From Hamiltosporidium tvaerminnensis (lineage: Eukaryota > Microsporidia > Dubosqiidae), in NCBI GenBank assembly GCA_022605425.2, contig JAKIMF020000001.1, forward strand, positions 808,501 through 872,500: a stretch of 64,000 nt of DNA, in the 5' to 3' direction. Each line of letters starts with the position of its first letter. The first letter of the stretch is position 1. The position numbers and the translations under genes were made by a program. Positions 52,982 to 63,289 of this stretch are shown here, in pieces. The notes beneath the pieces were generated by a model. The model was given only the letters and a program-made list of their open reading frames with translations. It made no database searches and had not been told where the DNA came from.

Positions 52982-55916
52982 ATGTCAATTGTTAGATTTA
53001 AAGCCCATCATTTCAGATCTCCAAATTATCGTTACACTAGTTTGAAACAATATTTAAAAAATATTTCTAATCACGTTTTATCTCGTATTGATGATTTCTT
53101 TGATTCTAATAATCCTTCTCGTACAGAAATGTCTGATTTTTTTGAAAATTTACAGAATTTATTTTTAAAAGCATCACAATTGATGAAAGTAATGGAATTT
53201 AAACGAGAAATATCAGAATCTACTAAAAAAATAGAATTTTTACAGCAAAGTAATGAAAGATTCATTATAAGTGCAGATAGGCTTGCATATATATTCGAAG
53301 AAATAAAAATGACATCTTCTTATATGTTTGATGTGAAATATGCTATTAAATCAATTTTCCAGCCAGAAAATCTTTTGCCAAAAGTTATCTACGATTTTAG
53401 TAGTTTTACGAGTCAGGATTTTAAAAAAAGACTTTTGGAATACAAAAAATCCGGTCAAAATAATTTTTACAAACAAAATCAACCCGAAAAGAAATTTAAT
53501 TATTTAAAATTTAAAAATGGTTTTATAGATTCAACAGATAAACAAAATATTCCTATAAATAGTGAATTATGCATAAATGAAATGGAAAGAATCGATTTGA
53601 ACAAAAAAAACTTTGAAGATAAAGAATTTTATAAAGAAGAAGCAGAACAAATAAATTTTAATAAAGATTCTTGTGAAATTAGTTTCGTAGATTCAAATAA
53701 AAACAATTTTAAATCCATAGAACTTCTTATTAAGATTTATTTGAAAAAAGAAGATATTTCATCTTTCGATTCATATTTTATAAAAGATGGAATTTTATTT
53801 TTAAAAGGAAATTATTTGACTTATAAAATGGCTTTATGTGGTGAAATAAACAACTGTGAATGGAAACTTCTTGATATTGAAACACATTTAAGAGATAAAA
53901 GAATAACAAATTTAATTGTAAATAATATCAATGGAATCGAATTAAAATTTGAAGAAGAAAATAAAAAAAAGAAATCTTTTAATTCTTTAATTTTATTTAA
54001 TAAAATTGTAGATGCAAATTATGAAGCTCGTAATTCGTATGAATGTATAAAAGAATATGTTAAGGGAACTTTTAATGATTTTTTTGTTTCTTCTTTTGAT
54101 TTCTATTTACATTGTTTTATCAAAGATATAATTTTTTATAAAGAAATTGAAATAAATGGAAAAAAGAAAAGAATTGAAAGCGATGCGATTTCTCTTTTTG
54201 AAAATACTGTCAAATCAGAAATAAAAAATACGATTGAAAAAGTTCAAGAGAATATTTTGAGGAGAAATAAAGATAGTTTTACAACATTTTCAAGATTTCA
54301 ATACAAATCTAAATGAAATTACAGAATATTATTCTCAGAATATTTATAAATCAGATTTTACTTCATTAAATGAATTATACCTTCATATTTATAAAACCAC
54401 AATTGAAAGGCATTTTTATGAATTTTTTATTCACCTTTCTGAACTTAAAAATTTAGAAATACAAAAAAATTATTCAGACAAACAATTTGGTGACAAAAAT
54501 ATTTTTTTAAAAAAAGATGAAAATTTTTGTTGTTTCAAAATTGAAAGTATAGAAGAAGAAATTTACATTAAAATATTTTGTGGACATAAGAAAAAAGAAA
54601 CTGATCTTCTTTTTGTTACATTGGGACCTGAAAATATTAATTATGAAAATAATTTTAGATTAAAAACAAATTCAGAATCTAAAATTAGTTTCAAAAATAT
54701 TTCTGTATTACTCGAGAAAAATACTGATTTATTTTTAATGATTTATACTTTATATCTTCAATTCAATGTAGAAATATTTTTAGAAAATGAGATTTTATTT
54801 ACAATAGAAAACACAATTAATGTAAAAATCGCTAATTTTATACAAATAAATTCTCTGTACATAAATTCTACAAAAATACAAATTATAAAGAACTTTTTAG
54901 ATTATAAAAAATTGTGTAACAAAATAATAATTTATTCTATGAATAAGAAAGGTATAAATTATTTAGAAGAAATAGATCAAAATATTAAACCAAAAAAACT
55001 TGGTGAAATATTAATTTATAGATATATTATAGATTCTTTAATTACTGTAAATAACGGATATTTCATTTTCACAATTACTTTTGAAAATGGAAAAATAAAT
55101 TTTTACAGTGAAAATGAAATTATTAATAAATGTGTTTCCTGTAAAATGGAACACGATGTTTCAACTTTATTGGAATATTTAGACGCGTTTTCATTATTTT
55201 TTATATTAAAAATTCCTATTAAAAATATTTATTGTAATTATATTACAATAAAGTTTAATAATTTTATAAAAGATTCAATTTTGATGAAAAATGAAAATAA
55301 GTTGGAATATTTCGATATTTTGAATTTAAACGAAACACATTTCAATTTAAATCCTGAAAATTTAAAAAGCTCTGTACTTTTGAGAAAAACAAAAGTTTCA
55401 AGTAATTTTTTTAATTTTCTTCCAACGTATAGCAAAAATTTTTTATTGATTAACGATAATTCAAAGTTTAATTTTATATTAAATTTAAAAGAACAAATTT
55501 TGAAAGATAAAATTGTAAGAATAGGAGTGTTTTTCAGAAATTATAAAAATATAATTTTTGATAAATGGTTTCTCAAATGTATAATGGAGGATTTATTGTG
55601 GGAAATTGTATTAATTAAAATAAATAAGAATATTGCAATGCCAAACAATAAATTATTGATGGATGAAAACAGTAATATTTATGATTATTTAATAAGTACA
55701 GCTTTTGCTAATGAAAATGCAAAAATTGAAAATGTAGTCTATATAAGATTTAATTTCTGTAAAGGAATTTTTAATGAATTGGAAACTTACGAATTGGAAT
55801 GTTTTTTCACACATATTTTAAATTATGATATAAATTATTTGAATTATTTACACATTCTTGTAGATTTAGAACAGATTAAGAATTTTCTTTTTAGAATTTT
55901 ATTAAGAAAAGAATAG
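52982..55916 (+). CDS. Mediator complex subunit MED14/Rgr1-like, frame changes +1 near 54314
   Basis: Predicted backbone subunit of Mediator, which bridges activators and RNA polymerase II. The first 444 residues show the MED14 N-terminal plan: a helical domain with RFIISADRLAYIFEEIKM followed by MFDVKYAIKSIF (family: A.dxL...A...fDv.tAxdVL), a low-complexity linker (about 160-245), then KDGILFLKGNYLTYKMALCG and CEWKLLDIETHL (family: Wxll.ixfL). The first frame ends at TCT AAA TGA (54314-54316). The +1 frame is open from about 54257 to 55916 and continues a helical, Lys/Asn-rich protein of ~550 residues, giving ~975 aa in total, the expected scale for a reduced MED14. CCC lies 5 nt before the ATG. 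A single shift in an essential gene suggests an assembly indel or recoding; the family call is by pattern and moderately sure. Confidence 0.65.
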
Positions 55917-57129
55917 AAAAATATTTTTTTTTAAACTGTGAAAAAAGATGTGTATAATATACTTTTTATTTAACTTAAACTTTTTTTTGCGAATAATTAT
56001 TTTGAAGAGTTAGAATTTGTATTTTTTTAATTTATTTTCATGTGTCAGTATTATATTTACTGTTCATTTAAATTTTTTTTTGAAAATTATTACAATTTTA
56101 AAAAATAAAAATTAGATTTATTATATTTTTTTTCATAATTTAAATACAATTTAAATGTTCAAATTATATTCGAAAAATCGTTAAAATTCATTCTGATGAG
56201 CCATCTTTTTAACAATCAATTTAATATATTATAGTTTTTCTTTACGTTATTTCTTTGGTATTACATTTTAATTAGAATCACACTATTTTCAAACTGAAAA
56301 ATTTAACTGTCCCAAGAAAACTTTGATATTTTCCTTGAAAGAAAAATTTGTCATAAATCACATGGCAATAATGAATAGGATTAAAAAAAAAGAATATCTA
56401 ATATTATAAAATATCTACATTAAGAAATTCAAGATAATTTATTAGTTTAAAGTAATTAAAATCTTAAGAGTATTTTACAAGTACTTATAAGAAGATCACA
56501 ACAAATAATTATTAACTCCTGAAAATTAGTTTAGTAAATTAAATAAGTAAATATTTTTAGATTATTAGAAGAACTCTGCTCGTAAATATTATGGATATAA
56601 ACCTTCTAATATTTAGTAACTCCTAATTTAAAGAATCAAATTTTAATTTTGTAAAAATCATATTTTGGTTTATTCGATAACTAATTATTTATTTTATATT
56701 AGAATTAGAATATTTGAAATATTTTTCTAAATTTCCGAGATAGTAAAAAGCGTTATTTATCAATTTGATTTACAATGTATTAAAGCTTACACGCATTTAT
56801 TTGAATTCACAAACTATGAAAATATCAACTTAAGATTTAATTTTTATAGGTCAAAACGAATTAGAATATAATTTATCTTGTTATTTACTTATTCCTGTCC
56901 GCTTTTGCTTCTCGGTGCAGAGAATGATCAGAGAAAACGACAAAGTATTCTGACACTGTTCAATGCTCTAACCCTTTCTAGATTTGTTCTTCTTTCTTGG
57001 AATGACAGTTTAGAAGAGGTAAACCAGGTTAGCATTACAACTTCTTATATTTTTTCGGTGAAAAGCCTCTCTTTTATGTTTGTGATTCATAGTCCTAATC
57101 CTACGGTAGTTGATTGATTTTTGAGATAG
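55917..57129. other. gene-free intergenic stretch
   Basis: A/T-rich, no supportable gene. An open frame at 56878-57117 has no motif and runs up to a repeat X remnant. Confidence 0.5.
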
Positions 57130-57297
57130 TCCTTTGTTTTTAATGATTCCTTTAATCTGATTTCATTCGGATATACAGGGAATTGACCCATAGAACAGGT
57201 GCTGTTCATATCCTACCAAAGCACCAAACAATGATTTTTACACGAATTTCATACTCGTTGCCAAGTAGATAGTTTAGGATGTAATTATCATATCTCA
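57130..57297 (+). mobile_element. repeat X, 3' remnant (copy F)
   Basis: Only the right end is clear: CCATAGAACAGG, CACCAAACAATGATTTTTAC and ACTCGTTGCCAAGTAGATAG correspond to the last ~130 bp of copy A. Confidence 0.65.
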
Positions 57298-58044
57298 ACA
57301 AATATTTAAAAAAAAGCTAATCTGTCATTTATTTGGACTATAAAAGTATTGGATTTACTAATATTTAAGCAATAATATAATCATGAATCAAGTCGTTGGT
57401 TTGTTGTTTTTACTATATTAAAATTTTCTTACAATATAAATAATTGATTACATGATTTAGTTAATCACTTTATATTAAAAAAAACTTAGCTCAAGCTTTT
57501 CCTTCACAATAAAATGGCATTTAAATTTTTTATAGAAAAAAGAATAACTTTGAATTTTAAAAATAGTAAAAGAGAATGTATTTGATTTTTAAAATAATCT
57601 TTTAGTTATACCCAAAGTGTTTTTTTACTTTATAATAGAATACAATAGAGTTCCTTAATCAAAACTTTACCTTATTTAATTCAAAATATTTAGCTTAACA
57701 AATTGTTATTGTTTTTATTTATACTTTATTCTATAATATTTTGGTTAGATTTTATATCTGGTTTTTCTTTTATATCTTAAAAATTTCCTTATTTCTATCT
57801 ATTTTATACTTTAAAAGAAGTTTAATAATTTGATTTATTTTTGCCTGCAAATTTTCGTCATTGGATGTAATTTTAGACAAACAATAAATTGTTATTAAAT
57901 GTTTTGAGACGGCTCTGTATTCTCTTAATGTCCTAATCCGTAATTTTCATAGATCTAAGCATCATTGGCAATCAAAAAAATCTATAACTAGATAGGTAAA
58001 TAAGCTAGAATGACCATTTGTTTATATTCTTATGAGTATATGGC
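57298..58044. other. gene-free AT-rich stretch
   Basis: No gene or clear repeat. Confidence 0.5.
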
Positions 58045-58225
58045 TCCTATGGTGCATATTATAATATTTTGTCACAATACCGTCTCAGGTTATCACATAA
58101 GGAATTATCTCAACACTACATTTATAAATTGGCCAAGTATGCCCCAATATGTTGTAGTTTTTTTTAGCTTTTATATTTCAACAATTTGAAGCGAATCTAT
58201 TCTTGTGAAGTAATTTTAATGAGAA
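58045..58225 (-). mobile_element. short decayed non-LTR retrotransposon fragment
   Basis: On the minus strand it matches the endonuclease region: TTTTGTCACAATACCGTCTC and GGTTATCACATAAGGAATTA correspond to PYVxTWDGIVTK, and CAACAATTTGAAGCGAATCT to DSLQIVET. Decayed by indels. Confidence 0.75.
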
Positions 58226-58355
58226 ATTTTTGATTTAAAAAAAATCAAATAAAAGAATCTACACTTTAGAACGAAGGGGTATTTGCTAAAAATATTTAAA
58301 TTGTAAAAAAACAATTAAAGGAAGAAAAATAGGACCACCCTTTTCTAAAAATATA

Positions 58356-58637
58356 ATGAAAAATTTAACACAATTAATTTCAGAAGTAGAAAATATTCTC
58401 TTATGTCCAATTTGTCTTAATATTTTGGAAAAACCTTTGAAACCGAAATGCGTTCATTATTTTTGTGAAAAATGTATTAAAATGGCACACAGATTAAAGA
58501 AAGAATGTCCTGTTTGTAAGGAAAAAATTACAGGGAATATTTTATATTCCTGTCCCAATATGAATAAAATACTTCAAATATATAAAATTTTAGTTCAAGA
58601 AACCAATGAAGAATCTGAATTCCCAGATATTTTATGA
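58356..58637 (+). CDS. small RING-finger protein (putative E3 ubiquitin ligase)
   Basis: A 93-aa protein made almost entirely of a C3HC4 RING: C17-x2-C20-x11-C32-x1-H34-x2-C37-x2-C40-x10-C51-x2-C54. All eight Zn ligands are present, with the typical CPICLNIL opening and CPVC close. The RING would recruit an E2 ubiquitin-conjugating enzyme. The lack of other domains beyond a short N-terminal helix and a helical tail suggests it works as a subunit or in a dimer. The RING resembles TRIM/BRCA1/Rad18 types, but the specific orthologue is unclear. CCC lies 15 nt before the ATG. It stops with TGA, 152 bp before the deoxyhypusine synthase gene on the same strand. Confidence 0.88.
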   Translation: MKNLTQLISEVENILLCPICLNILEKPLKPKCVHYFCEKCIKMAHRLKKECPVCKEKITGNILYSCPNMNKILQIYKILVQETNEESEFPDIL

Positions 58638-58789
58638 TTCAAATTATATTTTAATGAACAGAATTATGACTACGAACACTTTTATTCTATTCTTAAAGTA
58701 TTTTCTGATTTTTTCATGACTAATTCATTACGCTTCTTTTTCATAAAATTATTCAAAAAGGAAAAAAATTTGAATTTTTAAAAAATTGA

Positions 58790-59791
58790 ATGTCCACCCC
58801 ACTAATGCAACCACCAAAATCAGTTAAAGATCTTGCCAGAAAGACACAACAAGATATTACTTTTGATGTTCCTGTTTCTGGTCATAACTTTGAAAGCGAT
58901 ATGGATTTACAAGAATTTATAAAATATTTTTCGAATACTGGATTTCAAGCTACAAATATTGGATTGGCTATTAAGGAAATTGAAAAAATGAAAAACAGCA
59001 AAATTTTTTTTGGCTGCACCAGCAATATAATAAGTTCTGGATTGCGTGATATTATTAAGTATCTGATAAAAAATAAATTTATACAAGTTTTTTGTACAAC
59101 GGGTGGAGGAATTGAAGAAGATATTATAAAAACTTTCAATCCAACATTTTTAGCATCTTTCAATATAAAAGGAAGCCATCTAAGAGATAGTGGATATAAC
59201 AGAATAGGAAATCTTGTAATTCCAAATGAAAATTATGAAATATTTGAAAAATGGCTTGTTTCGCTCGTTGATGAAATTACAGAAGGATATTCACCAGAAA
59301 ATCCGTTAATACTTACACCTTCAAAACTCATAAAAATATTTGGAGAAAAAATTAATCATCAAGATTCAATTTTGTATTGGGCCAGTAAGAATGGAATAAA
59401 TATTTATTGTCCTGGAATTACAGATGGTTCGATTGGTGACATTTTGACTTTTCATCCAAAAAGAGAATGCCTTAAATTAGATGTAATTGAGGATATTTAT
59501 AATTTAAATCGAGAAGCATTTTTTCAAAAAAGCACAGGAGCTATTATACTTGGATGCGGAATAATTAAACATCAAATTTTAAATGCAAATCTTTTTAGAA
59601 ATGGATTAGATTTCTGTGTTTTGGTGAATACTGCAGAAGAATATAACGGTAGTGATGCAGGTGCTTCTATAGAAGAGGCTATAAGTTGGGGTAAAGTTGT
59701 TCCAGATAATACAGCGGTTAAGATATTTGGTGATGCCACTATTATCTTTCCAATTTTAGTTGCCGGTTCTTTTTATAAACAAAATAAATAA
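58790..59791 (+). CDS. DYS1: deoxyhypusine synthase
   Basis: NAD-dependent cytosolic enzyme that transfers the aminobutyl group of spermidine to one lysine of eIF5A, the first step of hypusine formation. The family pattern is clear: FFGCTSNIISSGLRDIIKYL, FCTTGGGIEEDIIKTF, GYNRIGNLVIPNENYEIFEKWL, and the C-terminal EEYNGSDAGASIEEAISWGK with the catalytic Lys at residue 302 (counting from 58790), followed by VKIFGDATIIFPILVAG. At 333 aa it is somewhat shorter than yeast or human (about 370-390), mainly at the N-terminus. Two in-frame ATGs compete; the C-rich block favours 58805, giving 328 aa. Frame is intact. Firm identification. Confidence 0.97.
   Translation: MSTPLMQPPKSVKDLARKTQQDITFDVPVSGHNFESDMDLQEFIKYFSNTGFQATNIGLAIKEIEKMKNSKIFFGCTSNIISSGLRDIIKYLIKNKFIQVFCTTGGGIEEDIIKTFNPTFLASFNIKGSHLRDSGYNRIGNLVIPNENYEIFEKWLVSLVDEITEGYSPENPLILTPSKLIKIFGEKINHQDSILYWASKNGINIYCPGITDGSIGDILTFHPKRECLKLDVIEDIYNLNREAFFQKSTGAIILGCGIIKHQILNANLFRNGLDFCVLVNTAEEYNGSDAGASIEEAISWGKVVPDNTAVKIFGDATIIFPILVAGSFYKQNK
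58797..58800 (+). promoter_or_regulatory. C-rich start-site motif that decides the DHS start
   Basis: CCCC lies after the first in-frame ATG (58790) but 4 nt before the second (58805). In the other genes the block precedes the start codon, so 58805 is the likelier initiation site. Confidence 0.55.
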
Positions 59792-60195
59792 AAAAATCTT
59801 TTGAATAACGAATTCTTAAAAAAATTTAATTTTTAGTTAAAATTTAAATTCAATATTACAGTTCAAAGACCGTTTTTTGCTTCTTCTAACAAAATAAATG
59901 TTAAATTTATTGTAATTTTTTAAAAAAAGAAACTGTCATAAGACTTTACATTATTAGAATCAAAGTAGCAATTAAATTTAAAAGTTGGAATAGTGAATTA
60001 AATAAAATTAAAAAAAAGATAGAAATTGAATTTTACTAGTAAAAATATATTTTTTGATTTTATTTTTAAAAAGCAAAGAGAATAGAAAGGGAATAATTTT
60101 GGAAAATAGAATTTATTTTAATTAAAAATTTATATTCCTGTATATTTTTTTTAAGGAAATAGAACATAAATTATAGAAAGGAACCGAATTTAAAG
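59792..60195. other. gene-free spacer between convergent genes
   Basis: About 400 bp of A/T-rich sequence between the 3' ends of DYS1 and RRP41. No element recognised. Confidence 0.5.
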
Positions 60196-60859
60196 CTAAT
60201 TTATATTTTTTAAGAAATTAGAAAAAACCGAAAAAAGGGTATCAATTGCCTTTAAATTTTCGAAATAAAGTTTTTTTATGGAATCCGTATCAGTTTTTCC
60301 AGTGGATTGAAACAATCCTATTGTTTTTCTATGTGGAAAATATCCCAAAACGAGACTTGGAATTCTAATATTTTCTTCATTATTACTTAGATCTAGTAGA
60401 GATATTCCTTTAAAGAAACAACTGGTGATTGAGATACACATATCTTTAATTTGTATACCGCAATAACATAAAAGAATTGTAACAGAATTTATCAAAGTAC
60501 TGATCAAAGAGCCATCATCTTGTTTGATCAAAATATTTATTTCTAAATAGTTTGATTCTGAAATAGAAATAATTGGTTTGAAAAGTTCGGAAAGCAATGT
60601 CTCACATTCGTCTATCTTTTTCTCATGTTTACCGCTTTCCTGTCTCGCCACATCATAAAAACTTATTTTAAATTTTATATTTTCTTTATATTGGCCTTTT
60701 TCCTTTGGGCCGTATAATATAGATCGTACTTTGGTACCACCTTGTTGTAAATCAATATATCCACATTTATTTAGATATCCACTTTTTATTGCCACTTCTC
60801 TAAGTTCATTTGGTTTTCTGCCATCATAATCGAAATCCTTCTTCTGAGATAATCTCCAT
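60196..60859 (-). CDS. RRP41: exosome core subunit RRP41/SKI6, with a +1 shift at a UGA codon
   Basis: RNase PH-fold subunit of the exosome core ring, acting in RNA processing and decay in nucleus and cytosol. Translation from 60859 gives MEIISEEGFRL and then TGA (60824-60826 region). Skipping one base at the stop gives DGRKPNELREVAIKSGYLN, the canonical RRP41 opening (family: LLSDxGxRxDGRxxxELR). The protein then continues with DLQQGGTKVRSILYGPKE, an R..E.kxxIDECETLLSELFKPII segment, DDGSLISTLINSVTILLCYCG and a C-terminal domain to 60196. Total ~221 aa, near the family's ~245. The match on both sides confines the break to 4 nt (TTAT). Only ATCC, not CCC, lies before the ATG. Either a 1-nt insertion or assembly error, or true +1 frameshifting at UUA-UGA. 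Confidence 0.88.
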
Positions 60860-60980
60860 TTAAGGATGACAAATAGTTTCGGTATTTATAAAGTAATAAT
60901 ATAATTTTACAAAAATTTGAGGGAGTGAAAAATCCAAATTTTTTGCAATGATATGGCGAAATAAAAACGAAAAAATTCAT

Positions 60981-61779
60981 AACTAAAAAACATAAAAATT
61001 AAATTTTTTTTACGTAACTAACACTGGTAAGTTGATGGTCTAAGCTCCCTGCAATTAACAATGTCCCTAAATATAAATACAAAAGGATTATATTCTTTTA
61101 TATTGAAAACAAAGAATGGAATACTAACAGAGAAATCAGCTCCAAATGATACGTACTACCAGAAGGTTAGGTCCCTTCTAAAGATAGCTAGAACTTAATG
61201 ATACACAGAAATCGGAAAATATAGCAAAGAAATCGCCTATTTAATTCATTTATAAAAATATATGAGAAGATTTCATTAGAGTTAAATTTTTTACTTCTAA
61301 TTGAAATCCGAAGAAGATATTATTCACCATAAGGAAACTGCGATATCGTTAGTTAAGTATAATGTGAACGTAAGCAGACTTGAAATGGCACGATTCTTTG
61401 GTTGAAAGGATGGAAGTTTACTGATGAATAAGAATACACATCATGATATGTTGTCCTTTTGTATCCTCGAATAGTAACTTAAGAAAAGCAATATATTTTT
61501 AATTAGGATGCAAATGCGTGTTTCTGAAACCTTTACATTCCAAAGAAAACAGTATAGCGGTATCACCCCATAAGAGCATCACTCTTCGAAGAGGAAAATA
61601 TGGACAAACGCAGTCTTGCAAAAAGAAATTCTATCCCAATAAAATATAGTTTGGAAGTAAAAATAACCCAGAAAGTTTAAAAACCAAACTATTATAGTTT
61701 AACGAAACTAAAAATGAAAGCTTACATTCAAAGTTATATAAAACTAGAAATAAAGAGCCAATAAATTTTATTTCATCCC
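60981..61779. other. intergenic stretch, possible unrecognised repeat relics
   Basis: No gene. Composition is slightly more G+C-rich than the deserts elsewhere, suggesting old repeat DNA. A CATTCAAAGTTATATAAA string near 61725 also occurs near 33410. Confidence 0.4.
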
Positions 61780-61905
61780 GAAATGGCATAATAAAAGATG
61801 CGCAGACCATCTGGAGAGGTAATATTTGGAGACCTGCAGAATGGAATGCTCTTTTTAGTAGAGAATATCAGTACCAACATTGCAAAATTCTAGAAAATTG
61901 ATAGT
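61780..61905 (+). mobile_element. decayed non-LTR fragment, zinc-finger part
   Basis: Degenerate coding for the region equivalent to RWLKRGNIRPRNEAVFCYIQ with CQHCGK can be read: WRGNIWRPAEWNALF and YQYQHCKILEN. It stops abruptly at about 61905. The rest of the element appears to resume at 62530. Confidence 0.6.
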
Positions 61906-62139
61906 ATATTAAGCGATCTGATGTAAAAAAATACATGCCATGAAACTCTTAGATATAATTGAAATGTTATTATGCAATTATTTACTTAGAATAAATCGAT
62001 ATGAATATATTTCTTTAAAACAGATCAGGATCCCCCTAGTTGGTGCACAGTTTATCTTTCCTTTGGAAAGTTTGCATATGGCTGACAACTCAACCAATCA
62101 AAAGAAAATTTTCTTTGGAACGCCTATAACTTATGGAAG

Positions 62140-62210
62140 GTTATGATCTATCGTTAGATTGTGTTCCACCCGTAAGGAAGGAGCAGCCTACTAAATAAAT
62201 AAATAAAACA
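62140..62210 (+). repeat. retroposon-like 3' end with TAAATAAATAAA tail
   Basis: GTTCCACCCGTAAGGAAGGA followed by GCAGCCTACTAAATAAATAAATAAA. It resembles the tails of family Y in layout. The preceding ~200 bp may belong to the same element. Confidence 0.4.
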
Positions 62211-62234
62211 GATCAGGTGGTCGAGAGAGTATAC

Positions 62235-62345
62235 GCTATTAAAAACTATCTTTTTGGCAATGAGTGGTTGAATATGTGCGAGATTCATAGCTGCCATTGT
62301 GGTGAGATATAAACTACCCGGATTTATAGGAATCCAATATAATCC
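62235..62345 (-). mobile_element. repeat X, short remnant (copy G)
   Basis: AAACTATCTTTTTGGCAATGA followed by GTGGTTGAATATGTGCG is the reverse complement of the right end of repeat X (CACACTCATTGCCAAGCAGA...). The only copy in the window in this orientation. Confidence 0.6.
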
Positions 62346-62380
62346 CGATTTAAAACAGATTTAAATAGACAAATAATAAG

Positions 62381-62440
62381 CTTTCATTTGTCCATTCTCG
62401 ACACGAGAGGTAAAAGTGGAATGGAAATATAAATTAAGAA
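62381..62440 (+). repeat. repeat Y, copy 5
   Basis: TCCATTCTCGACACGAGAGG is followed by TAAAAGTGGAATGGAAATATAAATTAAGAAAT; resembles the Y copy at 20305. Confidence 0.5.
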
Positions 62441-62529
62441 ATTAAAACAGATAAGGTGTTACTCAATTCGGAGAATGCTAAAATATGATATACAAAAACA
62501 AGAAAACAATACCTAAATTAAAACAGTTT

Positions 62530-63080
62530 AAATTCTAAACAATTGTCTTGATATTTATATTTAATATAAGAGGTAAAAAAAATCGTTCAATCATCAAGTA
62601 GGAATTTCTGCTCAAGATTCGCTTCAAGTTTATTAAACAAGAATTCTAGGAAAGTATGACTTCTTGGTTAATTATCTTTGTTTTCTATATATGTAGTGTA
62701 TGAATAATCAGTTATGAGGTAAACCGAGAAGGCAAAATACCATAGAACCATCTTAAAGGTTCTGATAGCGATGAATGCAGAGGTATACAAATAATCGAAG
62801 TTTAAAAAGACCGTCGATATATTTTTTTAGGTTAATAGAAGAGAACGATTCAAAAAAGAACTTTTGCTTATATTTAAAAGAGGCTATGCCGGTGTAAACA
62901 ATAATTCGAAGGCTAAAGTTACAAATATTCTTCAAGAGAACCAAGATCGAAGCCATAGCGTAAAAACTTTTGAAAAATAAATAAATTATGTCTTATCTTC
63001 GAATACATAGCCACATTGGAGAATCCGAAATCAAATGTAAAAGAATAGTCGGATTTAGAAGTTATGATATTATTAAAGTA
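62530..63080 (+). mobile_element. decayed non-LTR fragment, endonuclease and tail part
   Basis: CAAGTAGGAATTTCTGCTCAAGATTCGCTTC corresponds to EVGITSQDSLQ, AGGAAAGTATGACTTCTTGG to RKYDLLA, GATGAATGCAGAGGTATACA to MNVEAYI, and AAAGACCGTCGATAT to KKTVE. A trace of the tail (AGTCGGATTTAGAAG) is near 63050. All frames broken. Confidence 0.7.
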
Positions 63081-63289
63081 ATTTAAAAAAAATCATTAAG
63101 TTAAATAAACAAATGTTTACATTTATTTTCAATGGATGAAATATTTCCTTTAAATTAAGTTCAAAGGTAAATGTTCAAATATTGATGTTCAATAAGGTCT
63201 TATAAAATTAATAATTGCCACTTCGTGCTCTTTTTGCGTAGAATCAATTTATTTTGATCATTAAATTATAAAGTTTCTTTAGATAGTCT

